From Aedes albopictus (Eukaryota > Arthropoda > Insecta > Diptera > Culicidae), in the NCBI RefSeq assembly GCF_035046485.1, contig NC_085137.1, positions 450,980,980 through 451,044,979 on the forward strand: a stretch of DNA of 64,000 nt, written 5' to 3'. Both the position numbers and the translations under genes were made by a program. This document shows, in pieces, positions 1 through 12,057 of the stretch (position 1 is its first letter; the number at the start of each line of letters is the position of its first letter). The notes below the pieces were generated by a model. That model was not told where the DNA came from. It searched no databases and was given only the letters and a program-made list of their open reading frames with translations.

Positions 1-149
1 TAGGCTCTAAGGGGGGACGGGTAGGTCTGGCCAAAGTCTATGCTCCATACAAATTTCGAAAATTTTGTATGAACAAAAGTCTACGAGGGGGGAGGGGGGG
101 GGTCTGAGATGACCGAAAAAAAGTCTACGTAGTTTATGGACAGCCCCTT
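1..149. repeat. MITE-like terminal fragment, cut by the window edge
   Basis: The right end reads GTAGTTTATGGACAGCCCCT and the interior carries G-rich runs around 75-105. The same type of end (gtccattaattac...taatggacggcccc) is seen at 22507-22675 and around 15645-15775, so this is a member of the same short non-autonomous family. The left end is not clear. Confidence 0.5.
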
Positions 150-1067
150 AGAACAATGCAAAAGTGTAATAATGTCCTTCCAGATGTTGGAAATTCGTGA
201 TGACTTTGATATTTGTTTTCAGTTTTTCGGAAAAGCTTATTTCGTAACAGCAACATCTTAAAATGATTGGTACCGAGCAGAAAAGAATAGCAACTGAATA
301 ACATATCAAGGTATTAATCTTCAATACTATCATACCTCGATATGTCCTTCATTAGGTGGACATAAGAGTCAAAATATCAAAAACGAAAACCTTATTTTTG
401 TATGAATAATGTCTAGAAAATAACAAGTAAAGTAATTTCAATAATAAATGCGTACCTAAAATTTTGAGTGCTGTATTTGATATCCAAAAGGTATTGAATA
501 GCAAAGCAATAATATATTTTGCTATTAAACTGCGCATTTGTTCGTTGTCTCCATGATGTAATAGCAAAACATGTTCTTTAGTTTTTTCACTGCTTAATCG
601 ACAAATACCACAACAATACCAAACTCTGTTATTGTGTTGCTCTCATAACATTTTGCAGAACAATATTATGATAACAATTGTAGGTATTAGAGCACAGGTT
701 GTTCTTTGTATGATATTTGTAAGGTATTCCCTTCCCAAGTAACAAAACTTGTTACAATATTGTACATATTACACGTTTAGAACAAACCTCCATATTTTGT
801 TTCAAGTAGGGAAAACCTATTTTCGAATACTTATATCACCGAAAAAGCGCTAAAAAATGGAGGTTTATAAAACATCATTGATGTTATTAAAGATGTTTTT
901 CAGTACATTCCTATAACATAAAATTATGTATTGAATATATTCTCGCCAACATCGTATATACTTAGTTATTGCTTTCAATTTAGCAAACGCACACTGTGCA
1001 AATAAATGTTACACCTATGTGTTCTTAGGTAATGGCTCAAAAAATGTCCAAGCCTTACATTTTATTA
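150..1067. other. AT-rich intergenic DNA, no gene seen
   Basis: The two small ORFs here (148-333 and 352-567, minus) have AT-driven composition and no recognisable domain. At 735 the string TTCCCAAGTAACAAAACTTG resembles the CCCAAGT-type ends seen near 59793 and 61310, so a truncated transposon end may lie here. Confidence 0.5.
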
Positions 1068-1345
1068 GTAACTAGCTGTCCCGGCAAACTTTGTCTTGCC
1101 AAGCTGTGGTGGTTTGACGTAACAGTGTTCATTGTAGCACGGCACTCTAGATCGGTTTTATTGCGATCGTGTTGATTTCCTTCCCAGCTCATGAACAATC
1201 AGGTTTTTATCAATTTTCTTACTTTTTTAGATGATTTTCACAATTTTTACTACTTATAAACACAGCCACCATGCACACGAATCGAACCATGCAAGAGTCA
1301 TGCTGATCGGTTCATCCGTTCGTGAGTTATGTTGCCTCAAAGGAA
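1068..1345. repeat. Dispersed repeat fragment starting at 'agctgtcccggcaaact'
   Basis: The segment from 1268 to 1345 (tgcacacgaatcgaacc ... ggttcatccgttcgtgag) resembles the reverse complement of the sequence near 19345-19400 in this window, so both are copies of one interspersed repeat. No coding potential is visible. Confidence 0.45.
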
Positions 1346-1920
1346 CTTAAAACTCATTTTTATATATATTTTTTTATATACACCTCGATGTTCGGTCCCT
1401 ATGCCTTAATTTCATGTGCCATTTGAAATTTATGGTGAAATGAACTCTTTCACTTTGTATGAATTCATTCGCCTTACATCTGATGAAATATGAGAAGGGA
1501 GATTTTTGTTATCTCTTTGCATTTTGTGAAATTATCTAACAAAGTTTCAAATATTCAACATGGTAGCTTCTTGACACAGTACCGTCAGGAAGTTTTGGAA
1601 TGCTAGTTTCAATTGTGTTGTATTTATGATCTTCTTTAAAACTGTTGAATTTGCATTCGTTATCAATAAGAAAACTATTGCTGATTTTTTAATTAAATAT
1701 TTTGCCAAAGATTCAACTTGTTGTTTTTTTTCTACGCCAGCTCAGATTCATTGGTTGTGCTTTTTTGTTCCAATTGTTTTGAATATTGTTGCTCGATAAA
1801 CAGGAGATAGACAGGCAAAACGTAAACAATTTAAAAAAAAACAAAGAGCTGTAACTTTTCATTAGGTGCATCAAAATTTGTCTAACTTTCACTGTGAGTT
1901 GATCATTCAAGAAATTTTTT
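1346..1920. other. AT-rich gene-free stretch
   Basis: Nothing beyond homopolymer-rich AT sequence is visible. The 65-codon ORF at 1713-1910 (minus) is low complexity and unsupported. Confidence 0.5.
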
Positions 1921-2880
1921 TAGTCAATCACTTCGAACTTCTCCAGAACTTATTTTATATTTCCCCAAGAAGTTCCTTCTTGGATCCCTCTAGGTTATCA
2001 TATACCATTCCACTTGATTATCTCTAGGTATTCGATGAGAATTTTTAGAAGAAAGGGTTTCTGATCCCTGAGATTTCTTCAGGAGTTTTTTTTCGGATTA
2101 ATCCAAATGTTCCTTTTTAAATTCCTTTTGGAGTTTTTTCTTCCTGGAGCATTCTTTCAGGAATTCCACCAGGAATCGGAGTTCATCAAGAAAATCATTC
2201 TGGGTTTTAATCAAGACAACCTCTTGCAATTCCTCCAAGAGTTGCTTTTGAGATTCACCTAGATATTCCTTCCAAAAATCCTACAGAAGTTCCTCCGAAT
2301 CTTCAAATTTTCCTATGGGAATTCATATTATCTATTATCTTATTATCTAGATTATTATTAGATCAATTAGCTTATATTATTTTCAGAAATTTCTCCAGAA
2401 ATTCTTTCTGATATTTTTCCAAGAGTTCCTTCTGGGGTTTCTCAAGATTTTTTCCGTGGAATTCTTTTAACAAAGTATTTTTTAAGATTTTCTTTGAAAA
2501 GTTTCTTCTGGTATTTTTTCAGGAAAACCTTCTGGAACTCATCCAAAATTTCCTTCAAAAACTCTTTGTAGAATTTCTACCAAAGTTCTCCTTTCGTATT
2601 TGTGCAGCTTGTGTTCCTTCTGGAATTCTATCTTCATTCTTATTCGGAACTACTTTCGGAATTCTACAGGCGTTCTACTTGTTTTCTTTCTTACTTCTGG
2701 GAATCCTTCAAAAGTTTCTTCTGAAAATCCTAAAGAATTTCAATGATAGAATTCTTCAGAAATTCCTTCTAGGCATCCTGTAGGCTACTAGAATTCCTTG
2801 TGGGAAACTTTCAGGATTAATGGATTGTGAGAATCCTTCAGAATTCAGGAGAAATGCCAAGATCGAATTCCTGGATCCCA
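1921..2880. repeat. Degenerate GGAATTCCT-type short-period array
   Basis: The stretch is a loose repetition of blocks such as ttcctccaag, gaattcctt and ttctccagaaa at intervals of roughly 12-18 bases. The same sequence style returns at 4905-5890, 58500-58840, 59470-59770 and 61340-63600, in both orientations. It gives rise to spurious Phe/Leu/Glu-rich ORFs. Confidence 0.65.
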
Positions 2881-3862
2881 GTAAACTCCTGTTCGGATAT
2901 CTGAAAATATTGAAAATATCCTCACCTTCTGAGATATCCGAGGATATATTAGAGAGTTCAAGCGGAAAGGGAGGAGTCAGCGTAACAAGGATAGGTTAGT
3001 GGGGGGTGGAGACAAGGGATGGTTGATGGGTTTTGGGGAGAAGAGTTCATAGTGGTTCCAAGTAAAGTTTCAGAGTATATTAAGGGTGTTGAGGACGGTT
3101 TAAACGGACGAAGACTGTCACGAAGTATTCAAGAAGATATTGGTCTGTGTTTGGGTGGGATCCACATACGTTAGAAATTGATTTTTGTTATCTTCCTTCT
3201 GATGCGCAACACTCAATAGGTCTATGAAACATGGTTCAGTAGATTAGTGCTGTCCAAAAATGTTGAAAGTCCTCCATAAATTCTCGCGAATACAGGCCTC
3301 AAGATCTACAAACGTAATCTATAGGCTGTTTTTACATACATGATGCTGTGCAGCATCCTACAGGTCCATAGAACTAGTAATAGAGAACTTTTTTTAGAAA
3401 ATGTTGTAGGTCCTCTGCGATTGAAGGCCTTATACATACATTATCGATAGGATGTTACTACATTATTGGTGTGCTGCTCGGCAAGCCTCGTTGGATAAAT
3501 GTACAACTCGTGATGAAAAAATCAACTTTTTGCAACTCGTTACATAAATAACTATTTTTCCATTCATTCAAAGTGATGTGAAACTCGTGATTACAGTACA
3601 GCTGCCAGTATGTTTATTGTGACTGATATTAATAAATTTAATTGTTAAATATTCATAAAACCAATTTTAAAGCATTACTCTGCTTGCTGCTCATGAGCTT
3701 GTTGATAAAAGATTTTGTGGGCATGTGTTGAATTATTAGGAATTATCTAGATAAGGCTATGTAAATATAAAAAGTCAATTCACATTAAAAAAGTCTCACC
3801 AAGCTACTTTCATATAATTCCATCTTGCACTGAAAACCACATTATAGTGCAACAATATAATA
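2881..3862. other. Gene-free stretch, nothing recognised
   Basis: It includes a G-rich non-coding patch (2985-3060) and otherwise AT-rich sequence. No splice-bounded open frame or repeat boundary was found. Confidence 0.4.
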
Positions 3863-4200
3863 CAGTGGGGACCCGATTTTGTCAGCCCCCGATTTTGTCT
3901 ACCCCCGATTTTGTCTACCCCCGATTTTGTCAGCTTTTTGACCCGATTTTGTCAGCCTTTTTTGAAGTAAAAAAATAAATTTGTATTTCATTCAGAATTT
4001 CAATTTTATAATCATTATTAATGCAGCTGATGTCTTTAGGCGCCATAGAAAAATTACGCAATGAACAAAACTCGTGTAACTTTTGAAAACGACCAAACTT
4101 GTTTTGCAAACTACCACATTGAGGCAATTTCAGCACCAAACCCTCGCCAATGTTTTGAACCAATTATTGTTTTAAATTGCTAAAAGATTCCAGCTCTTTC

Positions 4201-6005
4201 TCTTCTTGGCGTAACGTTCCAACTGGGACACAGCCTGCTCTTCAGCTTATTTTACGAGAACTCTTAAAGCTTTTAACTGGGATCCCCCACAGCCAATGTT
4301 TATTTTACTTTTGTACATATATCGTGTGGTAGTCATGAAGATATTTTATACACAAGGTGGTTTAAGAAATGTCGATTATGAAATAGATTCTGAGCTAACC
4401 AGGAATCAAACTCCACACTCTCAACATGGTTTTGCACGTGCAATCAGCGCTTACCACATCGGCTATATTGGCTTAAAGACTAATCTTCTGAATTTACTTA
4501 GGAACAAAACAAACAATAAACGCTGCCTGTTCTGATTACAAGTCAATCCATTTACTTCTTTCCGGCATCTCTGGGATTCCTCTAGGTTTAATTGTTTAGA
4601 TTGATCCAGATAGACTAACATTTGAAAAGGGCGCAACAACCATTTAGAATTTTCGCTTCTCCCTTCCTTCTGAGCACATGGCCCATTTTTCATGTAATCT
4701 CTGACCAGTAACAGATAGAGCAGACTACCCTCTATCTGATAACGGGATAAATTTGAACAAATAAATTGAAATACGCCTAGACGGGGTGGGAGAAGTTGAG
4801 AATGCAATGGTTGTTCTGCCCTTACATGTTGGTCTATATTTATGAGATTTGTATTTTAGATTTCCTGCTTGGATTGCTTCAAAAATTGCTGTCAGAATTG
4901 TATTCATTAGAAACCCTTAAGAAATTCGAGATGGGATTCCCCAAAAAATTCAAATTGCTGTGATTCATTCAAGAACTTTTGCGTGATTTCTTGTAAGAAT
5001 TTTTGCTGGTATTTCTCTAAGAATTCCACCGGAAGTTTGTAAAGGAATTCTTCCGGAAATTTTTTAACGATTCATTAAGGTGTGTTTCTTTAAGATTTTT
5101 TCTGGCATTCCTCCTGTGATTTCTCCAGAAGCTTTTCTTATTTTTTTAAATAAGCTAGGATTCCTACAAAAGTTTTGCTGATATTCTTACAGATTTTTTT
5201 TTCAAAAAATTTCTACATGAACTCCTACAGCTATGTATCTAGGGGTTTCTCCAAGGATTTCTCCAATAATTCTTCCTACATTTGCTACGTGGATTTATCC
5301 AGGGATTTTCATAGCGATTCTTTCAAGACATCATGCTGACATTTCTCCATACATATCTGTTTGGATAGTCCATGAACTTCTGCTGGAATTCCTCCAAGAA
5401 ATTTTCTGGAAATTTCTATAAGAACCTTTTCAGATATTTCCCTAAGAATTGTTCATGCATTCTTCCTATGATACCCCCAGGTTGACTGACTCCTGTTGAG
5501 ATTCCTTCAGAAATTCTCCTCTAGTTATGTATTCAGAGTATTCTGTAGATATTTCTGAAATAATTTCTATATGAATTACTGCGTGCATTGGTCCATGAAT
5601 AAATTTACGGAAGGCACAAATTTCCCAAATGGAAGAGAACGTGCCCCTGGAGCCAACCTACTGATGAATAAATCTTGCGATTTTACTAGGGATTTTTTCC
5701 AGAATTCCTTCAAGGGTTCCTTCAGGGATCCTCCTAGGAATTTCGAAAAATGTTCCTCTATTAATTCCTTCAGTTATTACTCATACAAGAATTCCTCTAG
5801 AGATTTCACTATGATCCTTCTGTTAGATTTCCCAATTGGTCATCCTCTATGGATTTCTCGGAGGTCCCGCTTGAGATTTTTCGTTGACAGCTAAAGTTAG
5901 ATGTTATGATTTAAACTGCGCTAACCAGTGTCAACTGTCTTCTGTAGACCACAATTATTAGCTAGGAGAAGGCTGTGTTCCAGTAGGGATATTATGCCAA
6001 GAAGA
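4201..6005. mobile_element. Nested TIR element (tcttcttggcgtaacgttcc end)
   Basis: The left 40 bases (tcttcttggcgtaacgttcc, then aactgggacacagcctgctc) match in reverse complement the right end at 5966-6005 (gagaaggctgtgttccagta ... tgccaagaaga) with several mismatches. It lies inside 3863-6449. The interior is mostly degenerate AGGAATTCC array, with no transposase. Confidence 0.5.
4905..5890. repeat. Degenerate GGAATTCCT-type array inside nested element
   Basis: Blocks such as tttctccaagg, attcctccaagaaat and ggaattc recur with loose spacing. The open frames at 5233-5421 and 5571-5894 are products of this composition and should not be called genes. Confidence 0.6.
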
Positions 6006-6120
6006 AAAACAAAAAAGAAGATTTAATAGTTTTGCTGTAAAAAAGCACTGAATGTTAACTTTGCCAAATACCATTTTTTTCTGTGCCCTTAACACCCTTT
6101 TGATTTTTTTCATCACAAAA

Positions 6121-6292
6121 GGTTCGTTCAAGTATTACGTAACGCAAAATTTTGGCAATTTTAGACCCTATCCGCTATCCCTCCACCGCGTAACTATTTT
6201 TAAAAGAGAAATTTTCAAATTTTGTATGAAGCGTAACACTGCGCTGGGTTCCCCCCCCCCCTGATTGGCGTTACGTAATATTTGAACGAACC
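6121..6292. mobile_element. 172-bp MITE with GGTTCGTTCAAGTATTACGT end
   Basis: The left end GGTTCGTTCAAGTATTACGT mirrors the right end (ACGTAATATTTGAACGAACC) with one mismatch. The middle contains a 12-C run. It is a classical short non-autonomous inverted-repeat element inside 3863-6449. Confidence 0.75.
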
Positions 6293-6544
6293 CAAAGCAG
6301 ACCCTCCACACCTATCTCCGTCTCTGACGTGCTCAGAACAATTTTTCACGAATAAAAAAATGATTTCAAAAAATGTCCCGATTTTGTCAGGTACCCGATT
6401 TTGTCAGCCCAAAATACTAGCAGGGGCTGACAAAATCGGGTCCTTACTGTACTGCCATTACACGGTAAAAAATCTGCACTCTGATATGAACAGATTGGCA
6501 CTTGAATTCGCACTACTGTCCAAACAGTTTGTTATCATCTAAAT

Positions 6545-6725
6545 ATCATTTGAAAAAGAACATCCAATGCCTCTTCAGTTTTACTGGAAGTGCACTTCAA
6601 TTCATTGTTGACAATATTTTGATTTCAAAATAAAAAATAAAAAAGTGTACCCCCGCAACACCAAGATTCGATACCAGGACCTCGAGATTCATCGTCTTCT
6701 GCTTTACCACTACACTACTTCAAAT
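6545..6725 (-). repeat. tRNA-derived SINE-like fragment
   Basis: Read on the minus strand, gtgtagtggtaaagc resembles a Pol III A box and ggtatcgaatctt a B box. A related copy at 40440-40580 shares the phrases atccaatgcctcttca, ttttgatttcaaaa and ataccaggacct, showing that it is dispersed. The fragment cannot be assigned to a named SINE by eye. Confidence 0.45.
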
Positions 6726-6949
6726 CTGATGATGAGGTGCGAATCGAAGCGAAACACTTTCTACCACCTGTTATCTATATTTACTTTCATGACCAAAACA
6801 GCCAGTACCAAATCAACAGCTTTTCCCTTTGGATTGTATTGCTTTGTACATTAGTGAAAATCGAAGTGATTTTCAGTTTATTTCTTTGGTGGGTTTGTTT
6901 TGGTTTTCAAATCAAAACTGACAGCATTGCGATTTAAAAGGAAAAGAAT

Positions 6950-7780
6950 TTCTAATCATGTTGATTGCAACGTTGAATAGTTAAGGGATTTTTCCCTTCC
7001 ATCCAGCGTGCAGAATTTTTACCGTGTACGAATATTTACCTGCCTCCGGCCCTGGTCCCTGCATCAGCTCCCAGAGGTGAAACACCTTTCGATTCTTGCA
7101 CGAACCATAACGTAAACAAATGTGCGCAATCATAGCTAATTCACCTCACGGTTAGCTACACTAAAAATCCCACAACAAATGTGATCGGCATCGCTAATCG
7201 CGGTCTTCAAATGCACTACTGGCTAGGTATGTACCCATAGGTATTTACGCACTCAACAAAATTACTAAACACCGCGCGCACCATCTTCTACTCAGAGAAC
7301 AATAAACAATGCAACTGTCAAAATCCTTGACCGCACACACGTCAAATTACCTCATCGCACATGGCATGGCACGCTCCGCCTTCGCCTCTATGCCACAATA
7401 CAACCAACTTCGTCTGCGCCGCGCGCCGATCCGGCCCGTGCCGATCGGAGCGTTTTTCTCACGTAGGCCAACCCTAACCATGCCTCCTAGTTTAGTGGGG
7501 AGTCGGCCAAGTTCTCTGCAGGCACCAACAACGGCGTCTCGCCAGCGCAGCGGGCTGCAAGGCAGCTCGAAAATACGCGATTGACCCACTTTTGAACCTT
7601 CTCTTTCACTTTCGATTTCGCGTGCCTCGCGGTTACACCCGCTGCTCCCGGCGCGCGGCGCGGCTTCTTGCAGCGTACCTTCGGTAATGCAGCACTACGT
7701 GTGGTGCATTCAAAGCTAACAGCTGATTGGATTGGAAGCACTTTTTGCATCGTGGTATAGGGTAATCAGATTGACCGCCG
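6950..7780. promoter_or_regulatory. GC-rich non-repetitive island, candidate promoter region
   Basis: Base composition rises sharply from about 7280 to 7720 (gcgccgcgcgcc, cccggcgcgcggcgcgg) against an AT-rich background, and no repeat ends are seen. Frames 7309-7584 (+) and 7347-7589/7487-7750 (-) are open by composition only and overlap each other. A promoter or 5' exon of a host gene is the most economical reading, but no canonical TATA/initiator pair is convincing. Confidence 0.3.
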
Positions 7781-7851
7781 CCCGAAATTATCGGAGTGCG
7801 TTGCACTCTGATTCGCAATAAAAACCACAACCACGACGACACCAGACGAAG

Positions 7852-8001
7852 ATGAGACAAGCGCCAAGTGATGATCGACGGCGAGCGAAGAAAGCAAAAG
7901 TTAGCAAACGGCGATCAAGTGTGATCGACGGACGATGGTTTTGCAAGTGCGATCAGAGGCGCAGTGCTGCTGCTGCTGTGAAGAAACCGCTCATCGTCAA
8001 G
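7852..8001 (+). CDS. Candidate first coding exon, unrecognised protein
   Basis: An ATG in a fair context (gaagATGAGAC) opens a basic 50-codon frame (start MRQAPSDDRRRAKKAKV) that reaches a consensus-like donor, CAAG|GTGATT, at 8001/8002 in phase 0. Past that donor the frame continues to 8088 but turns into hydrophobic, AT-rich sequence, which fits an intron. It follows directly on the GC-rich island. The protein is not recognised. It could equally be a uORF in a 5' UTR. The two exons at 38638-39109 are the nearest same-strand host exons but begin in phase 1, so at least one more exon would be needed to join them. Confidence 0.22.
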
Positions 8002-8314
8002 GTGATTGACCCGGTTTGGTACGGGTTGATGTTGATTTTGTACCTGAGATATAGTATAGGCTGTTTTTATGAGTTTCTAGCAGTGTAGTGTTAAGTCATT
8101 ATTTTACGCATGCGTGTAGCCCAACTAACCTTTTTGTTGCATGTCTGACAAAGCATTTAGTTGAAAGCTTCAATATACAAGTGCATATTCACGATGACTA
8201 AAGTTAACTTGTACAAAGTTCAAGGATCTAGATCGTTTAGTGATTATCAGGTAACGAGTGTACAGCACACGTAGAAGAGCATACTTACATAGTACTTAGT
8301 ACATTGTTCAAATA

Positions 8315-9023
8315 CAGGTATTCTTCGATATAACGTACCCTCGATGTAGCGTACACACTCAAAACAGATTTGCGGGCTCGGCAAAAACGCGCACAGCCGT
8401 CTGCTCAGTAAAACTATCAGCTGATATCCCAGCAAAAAGTGACATTTGTTAGCTGACTCTCAGCAAAACGATTGCCGAAGCTCAGCGATGAACTGTCAAA
8501 ATTGCTGAGATCTCAGCAAAATTGTTGTTTGCTGATTACTCGGCTGTGCAAATCTCGGCAAAAGAATGGAAAAATGCTGATATCCCGGCAATCTGAATTA
8601 AGTGTGTACCCTCGATATAGCGAATTCGATATAACGTACATTTTGCTTCGATATAACGTACAACATTGCAAATTTTTATTTTTCCCACGAATAACCCTTA
8701 GATAAACAACGAAATCACTCAAATCAATGTTTTGTTGCAGCATTAGCCTTGTTACCCAGAATTAGCGCAATTTGACGAAAAATTTAGTGTACGTTATATC
8801 GAAGCAAATTGTACGTTATATCGAAGCACAAAAAACGAAATGACTTTTTCGTCAAAACTGAAGTTTTTCATTATTGGTTTTGTGAATTTCACCGAAATTA
8901 TTATTTGGGATTAATTTCACGTCGAATACATCGATACTAGCATAAAAAATATTAAATTTTTCTCTGCTTCGATATAACGTACAAAGAGAAAACTTTTTTG
9001 TGCGTTATATCGAAGAGTACCTG
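8315..9023. mobile_element. TIR element with internal CGATATAACGTAC repeats, TA duplication
   Basis: The ends CAGGTATTCTTCGATATAAC (8315) and its near reverse complement (GTTATATCGAAGAGTACCTG, ending 9023) are flanked by TA. The motif cgatataacgtac or its complement occurs at least seven times, clustered toward both ends. No transposase frame. A second MITE lies inside at 8355-8605. Confidence 0.75.
8355..8605. mobile_element. Nested MITE, GTAC flanks, ACACTcAAaaCAGATT ends
   Basis: The inverted ends ACACTCAAAACAGATT and AATCTGAATTAAGTGT are flanked by GTAC on both sides (8351-8354, 8606-8609). The interior repeats the theme 'gctgataTCcCagCAAaa', for example ctgatatcccagcaaaa, ctgagatctcagcaaaa and ctgatatcccggcaa. 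The host element's CCTCGATaTAGCG text resumes on the far side, which confirms an insertion. Confidence 0.6.
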
Positions 9024-9034
9024 TATAACTTCAC

Positions 9035-9157
9035 TTAAACCTTCAGAACGCGCGTCGTTGTAAAAAGTACAACACTACCAAAAAAAACTCGCTCGTCGTA
9101 TACAGCGCGAGCGCGGTGCAGTTTTTAATCTAACAAGTGCGTGTCCTGAAAGGTTAA
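9035..9157. mobile_element. Small MITE flanked by TTAA
   Basis: The inverted ends aaccttcagaacgcgcg and gtgcgtgtcctgaaaggtt are bounded by TTAA on both sides. Confidence 0.55.
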
Positions 9158-9173
9158 CCCAGGTAGAATAACT

Positions 9174-9645
9174 TTAACCCTCCTAATGGATACCTAGGGT
9201 CCATTTGACCCCAGAGCCATTTTGAAGTGGTCGCTAAAAAGTTTGATTGACATATTGGCCCCGTTTTTACAGCACATTTAAACTACTCCGCGATAATTTA
9301 TTTCTATTATATTCTATTTCTATTCTAGTGCTTGCACAGCCAGTATTGAAAAGCATCCTGGAAATATCAAAATTTCTTCTGATATTTTCTTGTCAACATT
9401 AATATTTGTAGCATATCAGAGATGTGACACAAATATTAAAATGGCCAGGCCCACTGTGCAGACTAATGGGTTGGGAGATTATTCAAAAATTCAAGGCAAT
9501 CAGGTTATCCACTTATGAATAACATGATTGACAATCGTTTTTGAATTGAATGAAGGAAGAAACGGGGACAACCGTACCAACCGTTTCATTTAGGGGAATG
9601 GTGTTTGAACAAAATCGTTGGGAGTGGTGCTGCTAAGAAGGTTAA
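9174..9645. mobile_element. MITE, TTAA-flanked (TTAACCCTCCTAATG end)
   Basis: The left end TTAACCCTCCTA and right end CTAAGAAGGTTAA are imperfect inverted copies with TTAA at both borders, a pattern typical of piggyBac-type non-autonomous elements. No coding frame. Confidence 0.5.
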
Positions 9646-10369
9646 TACACACTCCGTTATAGTTGGCGCTTCTCTTCCTGGGATGCGGCACAGGCATTTC
9701 TCCATGTGTCCTGACTTCAAAGCCTAGGCTTAAGCGCCATTACTCGCTCTCTGAAACGAGAAAAAAGTATAATGATCCCTTCCCCGAATGTAACAGAAAC
9801 ATATTCCAATGTAATATAACATGATATTTGAAATATGTGCATTTTTCGTTAGCATAATTCCCTCCAATCTAGTTCCAACCTAGGCCCAAAACTATAAAAA
9901 CGGTATTAGTGCGGACGGCCTGAAACTTCAAAGATATTTTAGCATCACCATTTAGCTAACAAGATTTGTCAAGTTATGCTTCAAGTCGACACTCATGGTG
10001 ACGAACTGTACAAATTTGAAAGAAGAATATTTAAAGATAAATATACTTGTAAATGCCGCAAATTATTACTTTTACCAGTTCTCAAGAATGAAACAAAATA
10101 AAATATGGGTTTCAAGGAGTGGAGGAAGTGTGACGTTATGGTAAATATGGTAAAGTATTATTCCGATTCTATCACGTCCCTTCTCAAAAATGCTTTTAAA
10201 TATTCTTCAAAAACTATATATGCGCTTTCAATATTTTTAACATTGAAAAACAAACTTACAACATTCATCTTGGAGAAGAGGGGAAACACTTGTTCTGAAA
10301 TGTAACAGCTAATAAATGAAAACTATAGAACTGACACGTGGAGGGCGTGATAAAATCGGAACATTACTG
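9646..10369. other. AT-rich gene-free stretch
   Basis: The 66-codon ORF at 10105-10305 (+) has no recognisable motif, and I do not support it as a gene. Nothing else is visible. Confidence 0.45.
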
Positions 10370-12057
10370 CAGAGCTGTTACAAAAGTGTCGATTTGGAAA
10401 CCGCAAAATCCGCGCCAAGCCATTTAAAATCCGCGCCGAAGGCATCAAATCCGCGCCAATACAAAAAATATGATTTTGATGACTCAAACTCATAAAAAGC
10501 CTGAATTTTTCAATTTTTTAAGGTTTTTGTTGCACTCCAGATGAAGATCATTTCTAATGTTAAAACCGATTTTTACTATTAATCCATAACCTAAACTGCA
10601 ACTTCCACATCAACCAGGAGTTTAAAAAGGTTTCAAACAGGTTAGTTTTTTTTTTTAATTAGAATAAAAAGTTTTCAATAAATAGTTATTTGATTGCTGG
10701 TTAATCAGGGTGACTACTTTTTTACGAGAATGGAATTTCCTGTTCCCTGAAACAGTTCCAAAAAGGAGCATTCTTGACGAATCTTTTGAAATTATTATAA
10801 CCAACATTATGGTAGAAAACCTGCAATAAAATCTGTAGTAAGTCCCAAAAGATCGTTCGAGAGAACTGCAAGAAAATTTTCGGATTTTTTTGTGTAGATA
10901 CAACTTAAGTAATTGATTTCAACATAATATATTGATTAAATAAATCACCAATACCAATAGGAATAATATTTTAGGGAAATATTTATTAAATAGGAAACAT
11001 TTCATAAAAAAATTCAAGCAAATGTTCTTGCCTTTGAGCAAAAGGCATGTAGAAAAGTATTAATTTATTAGACACTTATGATAAGAGTTTCTGGCCACAT
11101 CACACCCTTGGAAATTCAGTTAAGATTTCAGCAAGAATGTCCTGCATAGGATTCCATAGCTTCAAGTTTTCAAATTAAAAATATCCTCCAAAAATTCTAC
11201 CCTTTATTAACTGTGCTCGCTACTCCCCTCTCAACGAATACTCCGATTTTAAATCAAAGATAAATTTTACCCTAACGGCTTTTAACAAAAATCGATTCGA
11301 CAGAAGTTCAACAAGTAACACAGTATACAAAACCAATGATTTCCTTTACGAAATTCTACTAATTTAACTACAAAATTCAATTGAATATTTAAAAAAAAAT
11401 ATAGAAAAATTTAGCCAAAAAATGGTGGTGAAGACAGAAATGACTTCAAGAGGTTGACTACGAATTTCATAAGAGGAACTTCTCTGTTTTCAAAAATTGA
11501 GCATTTAGTGCAGTGCAACTTATCTACCACTCCAAGCTACCGTGGATCAATCATACAAAAATGATCAAATGTTAGTAAAGTATCGTAACAAAAGTGAATG
11601 TAACATGATGCCACATTAAAAAACTTTCATTTCACCAAGTTTTTATGTGGGTATACAACCTGAAATCACGTTCTCAAAAAATATTTCTCACACTGCGCTG
11701 CAGGACCACATGGTTACTGTTCAGGGCAAACAGCGAAAGAAATATCCAACAGGTAAAACCCGTTAAAGATTCCATTTTGACAAAATAGGATGAACTGAAC
11801 GTTATGAATAATCAATACTTTGGTAAATAAAAGTTATTTTGTTTTTAGAAATGAATAGTTTTTGTGATTCCACGAAAAAATAATCCAGTGAGCGGTGAAT
11901 GGATTATTTTTTCGGTTGTAAACATATTTTACAATCGTTTTATATTTTTTTTTCTATAATAACAACATAATTCTGGAGTTTTTTTAAGGTAAATTAAAGT
12001 TCAATATTCGCAAACGTCGATTTTTAATGTCAATGATTTTAAATCACGAAATTCATA

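Larger units (their letters stand above)
3863..6449. mobile_element. TIR element, ends CAGTRRGGACCCGATTTTGT, TA duplication
   Basis: The left end (CAGTGGGGACCCGATTTTGT at 3863) and right end (rc CAGTAAGGACCCGATTTTGT ending at 6449) are inverted copies, each flanked by TA (3861-3862, 6450-6451). The motif CCCGATTTTGTCAGCC recurs several times just inside both ends. No transposase frame is visible, so it is a non-autonomous or decayed Tc1/mariner-like element. It holds other repeats, listed separately. Confidence 0.75.

Noticed and set aside
7309..7860. Overlapping ORFs on both strands in the GC island
   Set aside because: High GC lowers stop frequency; the frames overlap antiparallel and none has a recognisable motif. 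Kept only as a promoter/exon candidate.
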